A stretch of DNA of 64,000 bases, taken from NCBI GenBank assembly GCA_014377705.1, contig JACMPC010000083.1, forward strand, positions 1-64,000, written 5' to 3'. The notes under the pieces are model-generated. The model had not been told where the DNA came from. It did not search any database and saw nothing but the letters and a program-made list of their open reading frames with translations. This DNA is from Dermatophilaceae bacterium (GTDB taxonomy: Bacteria > Actinomycetota > Actinomycetes > Actinomycetales > Dermatophilaceae). This document shows, one piece after another, positions 7,530 through 16,226 of the stretch. The first letter of the stretch is position 1. Each line of letters opens with the position of its first letter. Position numbers and translations under genes: made by a program.

Positions 7530-10500
7530 GTGTCGGCTGCTCACGACGGCGCCGCCGACGCAGGACTGTTGCCACTGCCCGCCGGGGTCAAGGCGCATTC
7601 GGTGGTGCGGCCAGTGGTACTCACCGGAATCCTGGTCATTCACAACGGTGCAGCATGGTTGCAGGAGTGCCTGGACGCGCTCGCGCTCCAGACGCGCAGG
7701 CTGGACCGGCTGGTCATCGTTGACACCGGCTCTACCGATGACAGCCTCCGGATCGCTGCCAGGCACGCGCGGATCCGTCAGGTCATCGGCGACATCGCGA
7801 CGGTCTCCGGTTCGGCCGGGACCACGTTCGGTGAGGCAGTGGGTCTGGCCGTCGCTCACCTCCGCGGCGAGTCGGCTTCGTGCAGCGGTGACGAGGGCGC
7901 CGAATGGCTCTGGCTGCTGCACGACGACAGCGCCGCTGCAACCTACTCCCTGGCCCATCTGCTGGATGCGGCCCGACGATCACCGTCTGTGGGCGTCGCC
8001 GGCCCCAAGCTGGTCAGCTGGGACGACCCGTGCCGGCTCCTGGAGGTTGGCTGGGTGATCACCCGCTCGGGCCGCCGGGTGGGTGGCCCCGCGCGGGGCG
8101 AGCGGGATCAGGGCCAGCATGATGACCGCAACGACGTGCTGGGCGTCAGCACCTCCGGGATGCTCATCCGTCGTGACGTCTTCGACGAGCTCCACGGGTT
8201 CGACCCGGCGTTCGGGCAGTTCCGGGACGACCTTGACCTCTGCTGGCGTGCGCAGCTGGCGGGCCACCGGGTCGTCGTCGCGCCCAGTGCCCGGATGCGC
8301 GAGGTGGCTGCTTCAACCACCGGGCTACGCTCCCCTGACCTCTCGGCGGAGACCGCCAGACGGCGGGACCGCAGGCACGGCCGCCAGGTTGCCCTCGCCA
8401 GATGCTCCCTGTATGCCGCCCCCTTCCTGGCGATCTGGATAGTCCTGGCCAGCGTCGGCTCGGCGGTCGTCCTGCTGCTGGCCAAGCGCCCGAGGGTCGC
8501 CTGGACCGAGCTGAGTGATGTCGGGTCGGTGATGACCCCATGGCGTCCGCTGGCGGCGAGGTGGCGTTCGCGCGGGACCCGCAGGGTCCGACGGCGCGAC
8601 CTGCGCGGGCTCTTCGCGACGACGCAGGCTGGCTTCGGCCAGACTATGGACACCATCCGTGAGGGGGTGCTCTTCGGTTCCGCCCGGTCCGGCTGGTCTG
8701 GCGGTGACGCCGCCGCCGGCTCGCAGACTCCGGAGAGCGGACCAGCCTCCGAGGAGGCTGAGCAGCCGGAGAAGCCGGTGAGGGGCACCGCGCGGATCCT
8801 GCGTCACCCCGGCTCTCTGGCGGTGATGGCCGGCGTCCTGCTCGCGGCGGTGAGCTGGCGCTCGCTGTTCGGGGCGCTGAGCCCGAGTGGTCTTGGCCTC
8901 ACCGGTGGAGAGCTGCTGGCGGCGTCCGGCAACGCCTCCGAGCTGTGGCACGGATGGCTCGATGGCTGGCACGGCGCAGGACTGGGTAACGCCCTGGAGT
9001 CCGCGCCCTATCTGCCTGTCCTGGCCGCGGGCGCCTGGGTTCTCGAGCAGCTGCCTTTCATCGACCTCTCGGCGTCCTCGGTCGGCGTCGCAATCGCCTG
9101 GCTTCTCGCGGTGGCCATCCCACTCTCCGCGGGGACGGCATACCTCGGGGCCAGGGTCGTGACCCGTGCGCCCTGGCCGAGGGCATGGGCAGGGCTGGCC
9201 TGGGCCTCGCTGGCGACCTTGACCACAGCGGTTGCCGGCGGACGTCTCGGCGCCGTCGTCGCGCACATTCTGCTGCCCGTGGTCGCTGCCGGCTTCGTCT
9301 GCGCCGCGAGGCGTTTCGCGAGCGTCCCGGTGATCTTCGGCGCGGCACTGGCGCTCGGTGTGACCGGCGCGTTCAACCCTGCCCTGGCCTTGCTCGGAGC
9401 CCTCGGAAGCCTTGTCCTGCTTATCGTCGGTCGCGGCCGCGCCCGGCTGAGCGCCCTGGTGCTTCTACTGGTGCCAGTGGGGTTGCTGGGGCCATGGATC
9501 CGGCAGCTGGTCGACAACCCCCTGCTCCTGCTGTCCGGTCCCGGGCTGACGGTGTGGCACGGCCCGACTGCTGCGCCATGGCAGCTCGAGCTGTTGCATC
9601 CGGGTGGCCCCGGCTCATATCCGGTGCTGCTGTCGGTGCCTATCGTGCTGGCGGGGCTCCTGGCTATGTCCCGTCGTGAGATCGGCGCGCCGGCGATGAC
9701 GGTGTTCGCGGTCCTGGCTGCCTCCGGCCTGGCTCTGGGCGTAGCCTCGCCACACGTCATCATCGGTCGGATTCCCCAGGACCTGGCCGGTGCGGGGGCG
9801 CCGATCACCGTCTGGCCGGGCACGGGGCTCGACCTGGCTGCCCTGGCACTGATCGCGGCCGCGCTTCGCGCCTATTGCAGGGGTCCGGGACGGCTGTCAC
9901 TCTCCCGTCCCCGACTGCGCAAGATCCTGGTTCACGCCGTTGCGGCGGCAGCTGTTGTGGGAGTCATGGCCAGCATGGCGATGGCAGGGCGTCTCGGGGT
10001 CGGCGAGGCGGTCTCCCCCCAGCAGCCCCGCATCCCTGCCGTGGCGGCAGACCAGGCTCACGGCACGTGGGGCAACCGGCTGCTGGCTTTGACCAGGGAC
10101 CCGGACACCATCGGGTACCGCCTGGTGGGCGCTGAGCCCGGCCCGGCTGCTCGCGATCTGCCGGGGACTGTGGCCACGCCCGACCCGTTGTTGGCAGCCG
10201 CAGTCAAGAGCACTGTCGGGGACACCGACCCGTCGTCGACCCATGCCGCCCACGACAGGCTCGCCGATCTTGGGGTCGGGTTCGTGGCTCTGCACGGTAC
10301 TCCGGCGGACCCGCTGGTCTCCCAGCTGGATGCCACCGCGGGCATGACCAGGCTCAGCAACAACCGTGGGCTGATTCTGTGGCGTGTCCTGCCACGCGGG
10401 AACGGGGTGAGCTCGTCGCGGCTTCGGCTTGTCGACCCCCTGGGTGCGCCGCTGGCGTCGATCGCTGTCACCGGCGACCACGGGCGGACCGTAGTCGCCG

Positions 10501-10793
10501 TCGGCCCGGCAGGTGCGGCAGGGGCGGCCACCGCCGCGGCCGGCCGCCGGCTCGTCGTGGCTGAGCCCAGAGCGTGGGCAGAGCATGCGCGGGTGACCTT
10601 CGCGGGCCGCCGGCTCGAGGCCATTGCGGGCGCCGCGCAGCCGACATACGCGCTGCCTTCCACCGCCGGTGCGCTGAGCATCACCCTCAAGCCGATTCAG
10701 CATCGGTGGCGCTGGGCGCAGTTGGGGCTGCTGCTCGTGGTGCTGTTTCTGGCCGCTCCGTTCGGCTCGACCCGCCCGCGGGGAACACCATGA
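7530..10793 (+). CDS. Very large GT2-type glycosyltransferase fused to multi-pass membrane domain
   Basis: About 1087 residues if GTG 7530 is the start; this is uncertain because the frame is open back into whiB. The N-terminal 270 or so residues form a GT-A family 2 glycosyltransferase: LTGILVIHNGAAWLQECLDA, VDTGSTDDS, an acidic LLHDDS metal-binding region near residue 130, and GFDPAFGQFRDDLDLCWR. After a disordered Ala/Gly/Glu-rich linker come many hydrophobic helices spanning about residues 430-840. A final extracytoplasmic part and a last helix precede the C terminus. Families with this architecture act in cell-envelope polysaccharide assembly. Its stop overlaps the DUF5719 start (ATGA), so the two are coupled. 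Substrate unknown. Confidence 0.82.
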   Translation: MSAAHDGAADAGLLPLPAGVKAHSVVRPVVLTGILVIHNGAAWLQECLDALALQTRRLDRLVIVDTGSTDDSLRIAARHARIRQVIGDIATVSGSAGTTFGEAVGLAVAHLRGESASCSGDEGAEWLWLLHDDSAAATYSLAHLLDAARRSPSVGVAGPKLVSWDDPCRLLEVGWVITRSGRRVGGPARGERDQGQHDDRNDVLGVSTSGMLIRRDVFDELHGFDPAFGQFRDDLDLCWRAQLAGHRVVVAPSARMREVAASTTGLRSPDLSAETARRRDRRHGRQVALARCSLYAAPFLAIWIVLASVGSAVVLLLAKRPRVAWTELSDVGSVMTPWRPLAARWRSRGTRRVRRRDLRGLFATTQAGFGQTMDTIREGVLFGSARSGWSGGDAAAGSQTPESGPASEEAEQPEKPVRGTARILRHPGSLAVMAGVLLAAVSWRSLFGALSPSGLGLTGGELLAASGNASELWHGWLDGWHGAGLGNALESAPYLPVLAAGAWVLEQLPFIDLSASSVGVAIAWLLAVAIPLSAGTAYLGARVVTRAPWPRAWAGLAWASLATLTTAVAGGRLGAVVAHILLPVVAAGFVCAARRFASVPVIFGAALALGVTGAFNPALALLGALGSLVLLIVGRGRARLSALVLLLVPVGLLGPWIRQLVDNPLLLLSGPGLTVWHGPTAAPWQLELLHPGGPGSYPVLLSVPIVLAGLLAMSRREIGAPAMTVFAVLAASGLALGVASPHVIIGRIPQDLAGAGAPITVWPGTGLDLAALALIAAALRAYCRGPGRLSLSRPRLRKILVHAVAAAAVVGVMASMAMAGRLGVGEAVSPQQPRIPAVAADQAHGTWGNRLLALTRDPDTIGYRLVGAEPGPAARDLPGTVATPDPLLAAAVKSTVGDTDPSSTHAAHDRLADLGVGFVALHGTPADPLVSQLDATAGMTRLSNNRGLILWRVLPRGNGVSSSRLRLVDPLGAPLASIAVTGDHGRTVVAVGPAGAAGAATAAAGRRLVVAEPRAWAEHARVTFAGRRLEAIAGAAQPTYALPSTAGALSITLKPIQHRWRWAQLGLLLVVLFLAAPFGSTRPRGTP

Positions 10794-12301
10794 GGGGCCT
10801 GCCTCGGTCGCTCGCCATAGGGCGGACCGCCGGACTCGTCGCCGTCGGCGCGGGGTTGATCCTGGGCGCCGACCACCTGCCGGCGTCGATCAACGTGGCA
10901 CCCGCGGCGAGCCCGCGAACGGTGACGAGAGCCCTCGCAGACCCGGTAACCCGGACGGTCTCGATCTGTCCCGGTCCCGAGGCTCTCGGCGTCGGGGGCT
11001 TGAAGGACTCTGCTGCCCAGACCGTTGCGGTGATGGCGGCCGCGGCCCCGGTCGCATCATTGCCCCCGGGGTTCACCCCTGGCAAGGGCAAGGGGTCACT
11101 GACGGTCAGCGGGCTTCCGCCGGGCGGAGTCTGGGGTGCGCCGGTCACCCTACGTGGACAGGTCGTGTCGGCTCGGCTGTCGGAGGCCCGCTCGGCGATG
11201 GTCACGGGGTCTGGCGAGCTGGCTCCGGGAACCGTTGCCACACAATGGTCCTGGATCGCAACAGGCGATGCCCGCAGGTTTGTCACATCGGCTTGTATGC
11301 CCGCAGCCGCGTCCTCGTGGCTCATCGCCGGAGGCGCCGCCCCCGGCCGGCTGGAACATCTGGTCCTGTCCAACCCCGGGGCCAACCCGGTGACCGTCGA
11401 CGTGCGTGTCTTCGGGGCCGGGGGCCCGGCCAGGTCGCCCAACGGCCAGGGAGTCGTCGTCGCCGGGCACGGGCGCACGGTGATCCTGCTCGATGCCATC
11501 GCCGCGGCCGAAGCATCGCCGGTTGTGCACGTCATCGCCCGGGGTGGCAAGGTCGCCGCGGTGCTGAGCGACAGCTGGCTCGACGGGCTCGTGCCCCGAG
11601 GCGGTGATGACGCCGCGCCGGTGACGGGCCCGGCACGTGAGCAGGTCATCGCGGGGGTCCCGATCGATGGTCGGGCGAGCCTGAGGGTTGCCGTGCCGGG
11701 GGACAGCGAGGCGGTCGTCCAGTCCCGGGTGCTGACCCCCCGTGGGCCGAGGCCTCTGCAGGCGAACGCGGTCACAAGGGTAGGACCCGGCAGCACCCGC
11801 GACATCGATCTCGGCGCACTGCCACCGGGGGTCTACGGGGTTCAGGTCCGCTCAGACGTTCCCGTCGTCGCCGGGGTGATGGTGGACAGCCGTCGAACCC
11901 CCAGCGGCCCCTCGGACCTGGCCTGGGCTGCCGCCTCCGCGCCGATCAGGACGCTGGCCGGCATGGCTCTGCCAGCATCCTCGGTCACTGGGTTCGCTCA
12001 GCGGCTGAACCTTGTGGCGACCACAGGGCCTGCCACTGTTCGGGTGACCACGGTGAGGCCGAATGGTGGGGTCAGCACGAAGCAGGTCGTTATCGCTGCG
12101 GACTCGGTGTCCATGGTCTCGTTGAAGGGGCCTTCGTCAGGCGGGGCCCAGTCGGTGTGGGTCACCCCTTTGAGCGGGGTCGTCCGGGCTGGCGTGCTGA
12201 CGGCTGTTACTGACGCCGCCGGATCGATGCTGAGTCTCACGCCGCTGACGGATCTGATCTTGACCGCCACCCCGTCGCCGTTGCGTCAGCTGCGTGACTA
12301 G
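10790..12301 (+). CDS. DUF5719 family exported protein
   Basis: 503 residues from ATG 10790, which overlaps the stop of the GT2-membrane gene. The N terminus is membrane-anchoring or a signal sequence (RTAGLVAVGAGLILGADHL). The rest is Ala/Gly/Val-rich beta-type sequence with repeated immunoglobulin-like strands and two Cys (CPGP near the front and SACMP in the middle) that could form a disulfide. This matches actinobacterial DUF5719, which is regularly found directly after a large GT2 in the whiB-manB block. It is probably a periplasmic partner of the transferase; this is inferred from coupling. Its last bases overlap the convergent gene's stop. Confidence 0.75.
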   Translation: MRGLPRSLAIGRTAGLVAVGAGLILGADHLPASINVAPAASPRTVTRALADPVTRTVSICPGPEALGVGGLKDSAAQTVAVMAAAAPVASLPPGFTPGKGKGSLTVSGLPPGGVWGAPVTLRGQVVSARLSEARSAMVTGSGELAPGTVATQWSWIATGDARRFVTSACMPAAASSWLIAGGAAPGRLEHLVLSNPGANPVTVDVRVFGAGGPARSPNGQGVVVAGHGRTVILLDAIAAAEASPVVHVIARGGKVAAVLSDSWLDGLVPRGGDDAAPVTGPAREQVIAGVPIDGRASLRVAVPGDSEAVVQSRVLTPRGPRPLQANAVTRVGPGSTRDIDLGALPPGVYGVQVRSDVPVVAGVMVDSRRTPSGPSDLAWAAASAPIRTLAGMALPASSVTGFAQRLNLVATTGPATVRVTTVRPNGGVSTKQVVIAADSVSMVSLKGPSSGGAQSVWVTPLSGVVRAGVLTAVTDAAGSMLSLTPLTDLILTATPSPLRQLRD

Positions 12302-12735
12302 TTGCCTTCGGGGTCGTATCCAGCATCGAGGTCGCGGGGGTCGACACCCAGCAGGGCGGCCACCTGCTCGACGATGACGTCGTTGATCAGGGCGGCAAGC
12401 TCGCGAGCGTCGGTGGTCCGGGTCTCGACCGGTCGGCGGTAGAGGACGATCCGGGCCGGCAGCTTGCCCTGGGCGGCGAACAACCGGCCAAGCGGCACAT
12501 CGGAGGACTCCCAGGGGGCGGGATCACTGGGCGGCACGTCCTCGACCGCGAACTCGAGGCTGCCCAGCGCGGCGCCGGCTTGGTGTTCCATACGGCTTGC
12601 CGCGTCGAGGACGAGCTCGTCGAACTGCTCCGCCCGGGTGGCCATCGCCGGGACCGGTGGCCAGGCCATCGGGCCACGATGTCCGCGGCCGTGACGGTCC
12701 CGGCGAGGGCGAAAGTGTGCGCTCGCAGAGCTCAT
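12298..12735 (-). CDS. Metallopeptidase-family (Rv3259-like) protein lacking the HExxH motif
   Basis: A 145-residue protein matching the Rv3259/DUF1025 zincin-like family by position and by the patterns RAEQFDELVLDA, PARIVLYRRPVE and VEQVAALLGVDP. In family members the helix before that last segment usually carries the zinc-binding His-Glu. Here the aligned residues are IND (117-119), so the metal-binding His is absent. A structural or regulatory role rather than peptidase activity is likely. ATG 12735 follows TAGACT by six bases without a ribosome-binding site. The longer basic N terminus (residues 1-30) may be non-native if a later start is used. Confidence 0.75.
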   Translation of the reverse strand: MSSASAHFRPRRDRHGRGHRGPMAWPPVPAMATRAEQFDELVLDAASRMEHQAGAALGSLEFAVEDVPPSDPAPWESSDVPLGRLFAAQGKLPARIVLYRRPVETRTTDARELAALINDVIVEQVAALLGVDPRDLDAGYDPEGN

Positions 12736-12741
12736 GGCAGC

Positions 12742-12747
12742 AGTCTA
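12742..12747 (-). promoter_or_regulatory. Candidate leaderless -10 box of metallopeptidase-like gene
   Basis: TAGACT on the minus strand, spacer GCTGCC, then ATG at 12735. Confidence 0.45.
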
Positions 12748-12783
12748 CGGCGTGGTGATACGTCGAAAGCCGTTGTCGGGGAA

Positions 12784-12789
12784 TAGGGT
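12784..12789 (+). promoter_or_regulatory. Candidate leaderless -10 box of DUF3499 gene
   Basis: TAGGGT, spacer CCATTC, then GTG at 12796. It faces the minus-strand box at 12742-12747 within a 60-base divergent gap. Confidence 0.5.
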
Positions 12790-12795
12790 CCATTC

Positions 12796-13179
12796 GTGAG
12801 TCTGTCGCGTCAGTGTTCCCGTACGGCGTGCTCTGGTGGTGCCGTGGCGACGCTGACTTATGTCTACTCCGACCAGACCGCAGTTCTGGGTCCGCTGGCT
12901 ACCTACGCGGAGCCGCACACCTACGACCTGTGCGTGGTGCACGCCAAAGGCCTGACCGCTCCGCGTGGCTGGGACGTCATCCGGCTCCTGACGGAGTTCG
13001 CGGACCCCGGCCCGACCCAGGACGACCTGCTGGCCCTGGCTGATGCGGTGCGCGAGGCGGGCAGGCCCCGTCTGGGCTCCGGCGCCGTCGCCTCGGTGGG
13101 CCGGCGATCCGAGGCGGAGACGCATGGCACGATCGAGACCGGTCGCCGCGGCCACCTGCGTATCCTGCGCGATAGATAG
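12796..13179 (+). CDS. DUF3499 family protein (Rv3258c-like)
   Basis: A 127-residue actinobacterial conserved protein of unknown function. Potential zinc ligands are visible: C7 and C12 in QCSRTAC, then C46 and H49 in DLCVVHA. The central PRGWDVIRLL is a family signature. It occupies the same slot as Rv3258c between the metallopeptidase-like gene and manB. The stop TAG overlaps the TAGGCT box used by the next gene, so manB may be transcribed both from its own promoter and by read-through. Confidence 0.85.
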   Translation: MSLSRQCSRTACSGGAVATLTYVYSDQTAVLGPLATYAEPHTYDLCVVHAKGLTAPRGWDVIRLLTEFADPGPTQDDLLALADAVREAGRPRLGSGAVASVGRRSEAETHGTIETGRRGHLRILRDR

Positions 13180-13182
13180 GCT
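13177..13182 (+). promoter_or_regulatory. Candidate leaderless -10 box of manB fusion gene
   Basis: TAGGCT, seven-base spacer, then GTG at 13190. The hexamer includes the DUF3499 stop codon. Confidence 0.45.
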
Positions 13183-13189
13183 GAGGCGC

Positions 13190-14878
13190 GTGAGCGCTCC
13201 AAGACTTTCCGAATTCATCAAGGCGTATGATGTGCGCGGCCTGGTGCCGCAGCAGCTGAACGACGCCGTCGCCTTCGCCATCGGCTCGGCTTTCGCCCGC
13301 GTCGTCGCCATCGCGGACGGCGCCACCTCGATCGTCGTGGGACATGACATGCGCGAGTCGTCCCCCGGCCTGTCGCGGTCCTTCGCTGAAGGGGCGGCCG
13401 CGCACGGACTGGATGTCACCCTCATCGGGCTGTGCTCGACAGACGGCCTCTACTACGCGAGCGGTGCGCTTGACGTTCCCGGTGCGATGTTCACGGCGAG
13501 CCACAACCCGGCGCGGTACAACGGCATCAAGCTCTGCCGATCCGGTGCGCGTCCGGTCGGGCAGGACACCGGGCTGGGCCAGATCAGCGCGCTGGCCCAG
13601 TCGCTGCTGGACTCAGGCGGGGCCCCGGCTGCGCTAGCGGCAGAAGTGCCTGCCGGCGACATCGGCGAGCGAGACGTCCTGGCTGACTACGCGCAGTTCC
13701 TGAGGGGTCTGGTCGACCTGAGCGACCTGCGGCCGCTGACCGTGGTCGTCGATGCAGGCAACGGCATGGGCGGTCACACCGTGCCGGCGGTGCTGGGCAC
13801 CGAGGCGGGGCTGGCCGCGTTGCCGCTGACCGTCATACCGCTGTACTTCGAGCTGGACGGGACGTTCCCCAACCACGAGGCCAACCCGCTGGATCCCGCG
13901 AACCTGGTGGATCTTCAGGCTGCGGTGCTGGCCCACGGCGCGGATCTCGGGCTGGCCTTCGACGGTGACGCCGATCGCTGTTTCGTGGTGGACGAGCGGG
14001 GTCAACCGGTCAGCCCCTCCGCGATCACCGCTCTGGTCGGGACCCGCGAGGTCGCCAAGGAGCGAGCCGCCGGTCGGGACGCCACGATCGTCTATAACGT
14101 GATCTCATCGGCCGCGGTGCCCGAGCTCATCGGTGAGGCGGGGGCAACCGCTGTCCGGACCCGGGTCGGCCACTCGTTCATCAAGGACGAGATGGCCCGT
14201 GTTCAGGCGGTATTCGGCGGTGAGCACTCTGCCCACTACTACTTCCGCGACTTCTGGTTCGCCGACACCGGCATGCTCGCCGCGATGCATGTCCTGGCTG
14301 CCCTGGGCGAGCAGTCACGCCCCCTGTCCGAGATGGCCGCGGAGTTCAGCCGGTATGTCGCCTCCGGCGAGATCAACTCGACTGTCGCCGATGCCGGGGC
14401 AGCCATCGCCGAGGTCAGGCAATGGGCCCGGGCGTGGGGGCAGGCAGAGGGCCAGGACGTGGAGTTCGACGAGCTGGACGGCATGACCGTCACCCACCGG
14501 GGGGCACCGATGTGGTGGTTTAACCTGAGAGCCAGCAACACCGAGCCCCTGCTGCGGCTCAACGTGGAGGCTGTTGACATCCCGGCCATGCAGCAGGTGC
14601 GGGATGATGTTCTGGACGTCGTTGCGAGGAGAGAGCTGATGACCAAAGTAAGCGGAACTTCTGCTGCCGCATCCCCCTGCGACCCGACCCGTCCGGCGAT
14701 CGAGCCATGGCTTCGACAGATTCTGCGCTGCCCGCAGTGCCGGTCCACACTCTCGGACGGCTCCGGTCCAGGCGGCCCCGAGCTGCAGTGCACGAATACG
14801 CAGTGTCGCCGGGCCTATCGCGTCGAAGAGGGCGTCCCGGTGCTTCTGGTCGATGAGTCCCGTTTGCTCGCAGACTGA
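13190..14878 (+). CDS. manB: Phosphomannomutase/phosphoglucomutase fused to C-terminal Trm112-like zinc domain
   Basis: Interconverts mannose-6-phosphate and mannose-1-phosphate for GDP-mannose supply. The four alpha-D-phosphohexomutase landmarks are present: the phosphoserine loop TASHNP (S near 104), the metal loop DGDADR (258-263), the sugar loop GGEHSAHYYF (about 343) and the phosphate loop RASNTEP (about 447). After residue 480 the frame continues without a stop into about 75 residues with CPQC (514-517) and C-x4-C near 533-538, then VEEGVPVLL, which is a Trm112-like domain. In relatives I recall, these are separate genes. An internal ATG at 14639 has AGGAGAG just upstream, so a separate short Trm112 product may also be made. 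Start GTG 13190. Confidence 0.88.
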   Translation: MSAPRLSEFIKAYDVRGLVPQQLNDAVAFAIGSAFARVVAIADGATSIVVGHDMRESSPGLSRSFAEGAAAHGLDVTLIGLCSTDGLYYASGALDVPGAMFTASHNPARYNGIKLCRSGARPVGQDTGLGQISALAQSLLDSGGAPAALAAEVPAGDIGERDVLADYAQFLRGLVDLSDLRPLTVVVDAGNGMGGHTVPAVLGTEAGLAALPLTVIPLYFELDGTFPNHEANPLDPANLVDLQAAVLAHGADLGLAFDGDADRCFVVDERGQPVSPSAITALVGTREVAKERAAGRDATIVYNVISSAAVPELIGEAGATAVRTRVGHSFIKDEMARVQAVFGGEHSAHYYFRDFWFADTGMLAAMHVLAALGEQSRPLSEMAAEFSRYVASGEINSTVADAGAAIAEVRQWARAWGQAEGQDVEFDELDGMTVTHRGAPMWWFNLRASNTEPLLRLNVEAVDIPAMQQVRDDVLDVVARRELMTKVSGTSAAASPCDPTRPAIEPWLRQILRCPQCRSTLSDGSGPGGPELQCTNTQCRRAYRVEEGVPVLLVDESRLLAD

Positions 14879-14893
14879 TTCGGTGGTCAGTCA

Positions 14894-16078
14894 ATGGCAC
14901 CGATGCTCGACGAAGCGCTGCTGAACGATCCCGACTACATTGCTGAGCATGACTCCCGCGGTACCCTGATGGCGTTGGCAACCGCTGGTGCCCAGGTCCG
15001 TCAGGCTGTCACGTTGTCCCGTGAGGCCGGGATCGAGCGGGTGGCAGGCGGGGATCGACCCCGATCCCTCCTGGTGGCGTCGCTGGGCGGGTCGGCGGTC
15101 GTGGCAGACGTGCTCGAGCTGTTGGCCGAGCCGAGGTCGCCGGTGCCGGTCACCGTACGGCACAACCTGCCACTCCCCGGCTGGGTCGGTCCGCTGGACC
15201 TCGTGGTGGCAGTGTCCCTCTCGGGGCGGGCACCGGGACCGCTGGCGGTGGCGGCCGAGGCTGCGCGCCGAGGTGCCTCACTGCTCACGGTGGGTGCCGC
15301 CGACTCCCCGCTGGCCGAGGTCTGCGCCCGCGCCCGAGGGGTGCACATCGATGTCGGACGTGGCCGGACCTCGTCGCGGACAGCCCTGTGGTCGCTGCTG
15401 ACGCCGGTGATCATGGCAGCCGATGCGCTTGGCCTGATCGAGGCCGGTGAGTCGGTGCTGTCCGACGCGGCCGACCGGCTGGATCTGCACGCTGATGCCT
15501 GTCGCCCGCGCTCGGAGTCTTTTGTCAATCCCGCCAAGATCCTGGCGATTCAGCTGGCCGAGACCATCCCCGTCGTCCTGGGCGATGGTCCGCTGAACGG
15601 TGTGGCGGCCGGGCGGGCAGCTTCCATGCTGGCCCGCCCCGCTCGCATTCCGGCAACCGCCGGCGAGCTTCCGGACGCCGCCTCTCAGATCGTGGCCTGC
15701 TTCGATGGGCCGTTCACCGCTGGTGGTGGGCGAGGCGCGGGCGCCCGGCGGGCCGCTCCCGACATCTTCGCGGATCCTTTCCTGGACGGTCCGGCTCAGC
15801 CGCGTCTGGGTCTGCTGCTGCTGCGCGACGCACCTCCGGTGACGATCACCCGGGCGCGGGAGGACATCGAGGCGCTGACCGACGCGGTCCTGCAGACGGC
15901 CCACGACGCGGGCGTTCGGGTCTCGACGGTGACCGCGGAGCCGGGCCACCCGCTGGTGCGTCTGGCGGGTCAGGTCGCTCAGACGGACTTCGCGGCGACG
16001 TACCTCGCCATCGGCCTGGGCCTGGACCCCGCGATCTCCCCCCACGTAGCAGACCTCCGGGACCGCACCCGCGACTAA
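14894..16078 (+). CDS. SIS-domain sugar-phosphate isomerase-like protein (Rv3256c type)
   Basis: A 394-residue protein following manB by 15 bases, as Rv3256c follows manB in M. tuberculosis. The N-terminal SIS fold is visible in LLVASLGGSAVVADVL and VVAVSLSGRAPGPLAVAAEA. The second half resembles the bifunctional phosphoglucose/phosphomannose isomerase C-terminal SIS domain (the KILAIQLAETIPVVLGDG region). Catalytic residues are not clear enough to assign isomerase activity. A role feeding fructose-6-phosphate into mannose metabolism fits the context. ATG 14894 chosen. Confidence 0.78.
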   Translation: MAPMLDEALLNDPDYIAEHDSRGTLMALATAGAQVRQAVTLSREAGIERVAGGDRPRSLLVASLGGSAVVADVLELLAEPRSPVPVTVRHNLPLPGWVGPLDLVVAVSLSGRAPGPLAVAAEAARRGASLLTVGAADSPLAEVCARARGVHIDVGRGRTSSRTALWSLLTPVIMAADALGLIEAGESVLSDAADRLDLHADACRPRSESFVNPAKILAIQLAETIPVVLGDGPLNGVAAGRAASMLARPARIPATAGELPDAASQIVACFDGPFTAGGGRGAGARRAAPDIFADPFLDGPAQPRLGLLLLRDAPPVTITRAREDIEALTDAVLQTAHDAGVRVSTVTAEPGHPLVRLAGQVAQTDFAATYLAIGLGLDPAISPHVADLRDRTRD

Positions 16079-16088
16079 CCGACGACTC

Positions 16089-16184
16089 ACCGCACACCTG
16101 GGGAGCGTGCGGTAAATCGCTTGACACACCCAGACAGCGCGCGGTGAATCGGTTGACATATCTGGGTTCGGCGGTTCGGAGCGT
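16089..16184. repeat. Second 32-bp repeat array, three diverged units
   Basis: Units at 16089-16120, 16121-16152 and 16153-16184. The first has CACACCTGGGGAGCGTGCGG, clearly related to the AAACCTAGGGA-CGTGCGG core at 3696-3823. The second and third keep the TTGAC phase marker and the 32-base period but have diverged. Like the first array it lies between the 3' ends of convergent genes. Confidence 0.65.
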
Positions 16185-16226
16185 CTGTCGCAAATGCGGG
16201 TCGGCCGACGGCGGGCGGCCCGCTGG

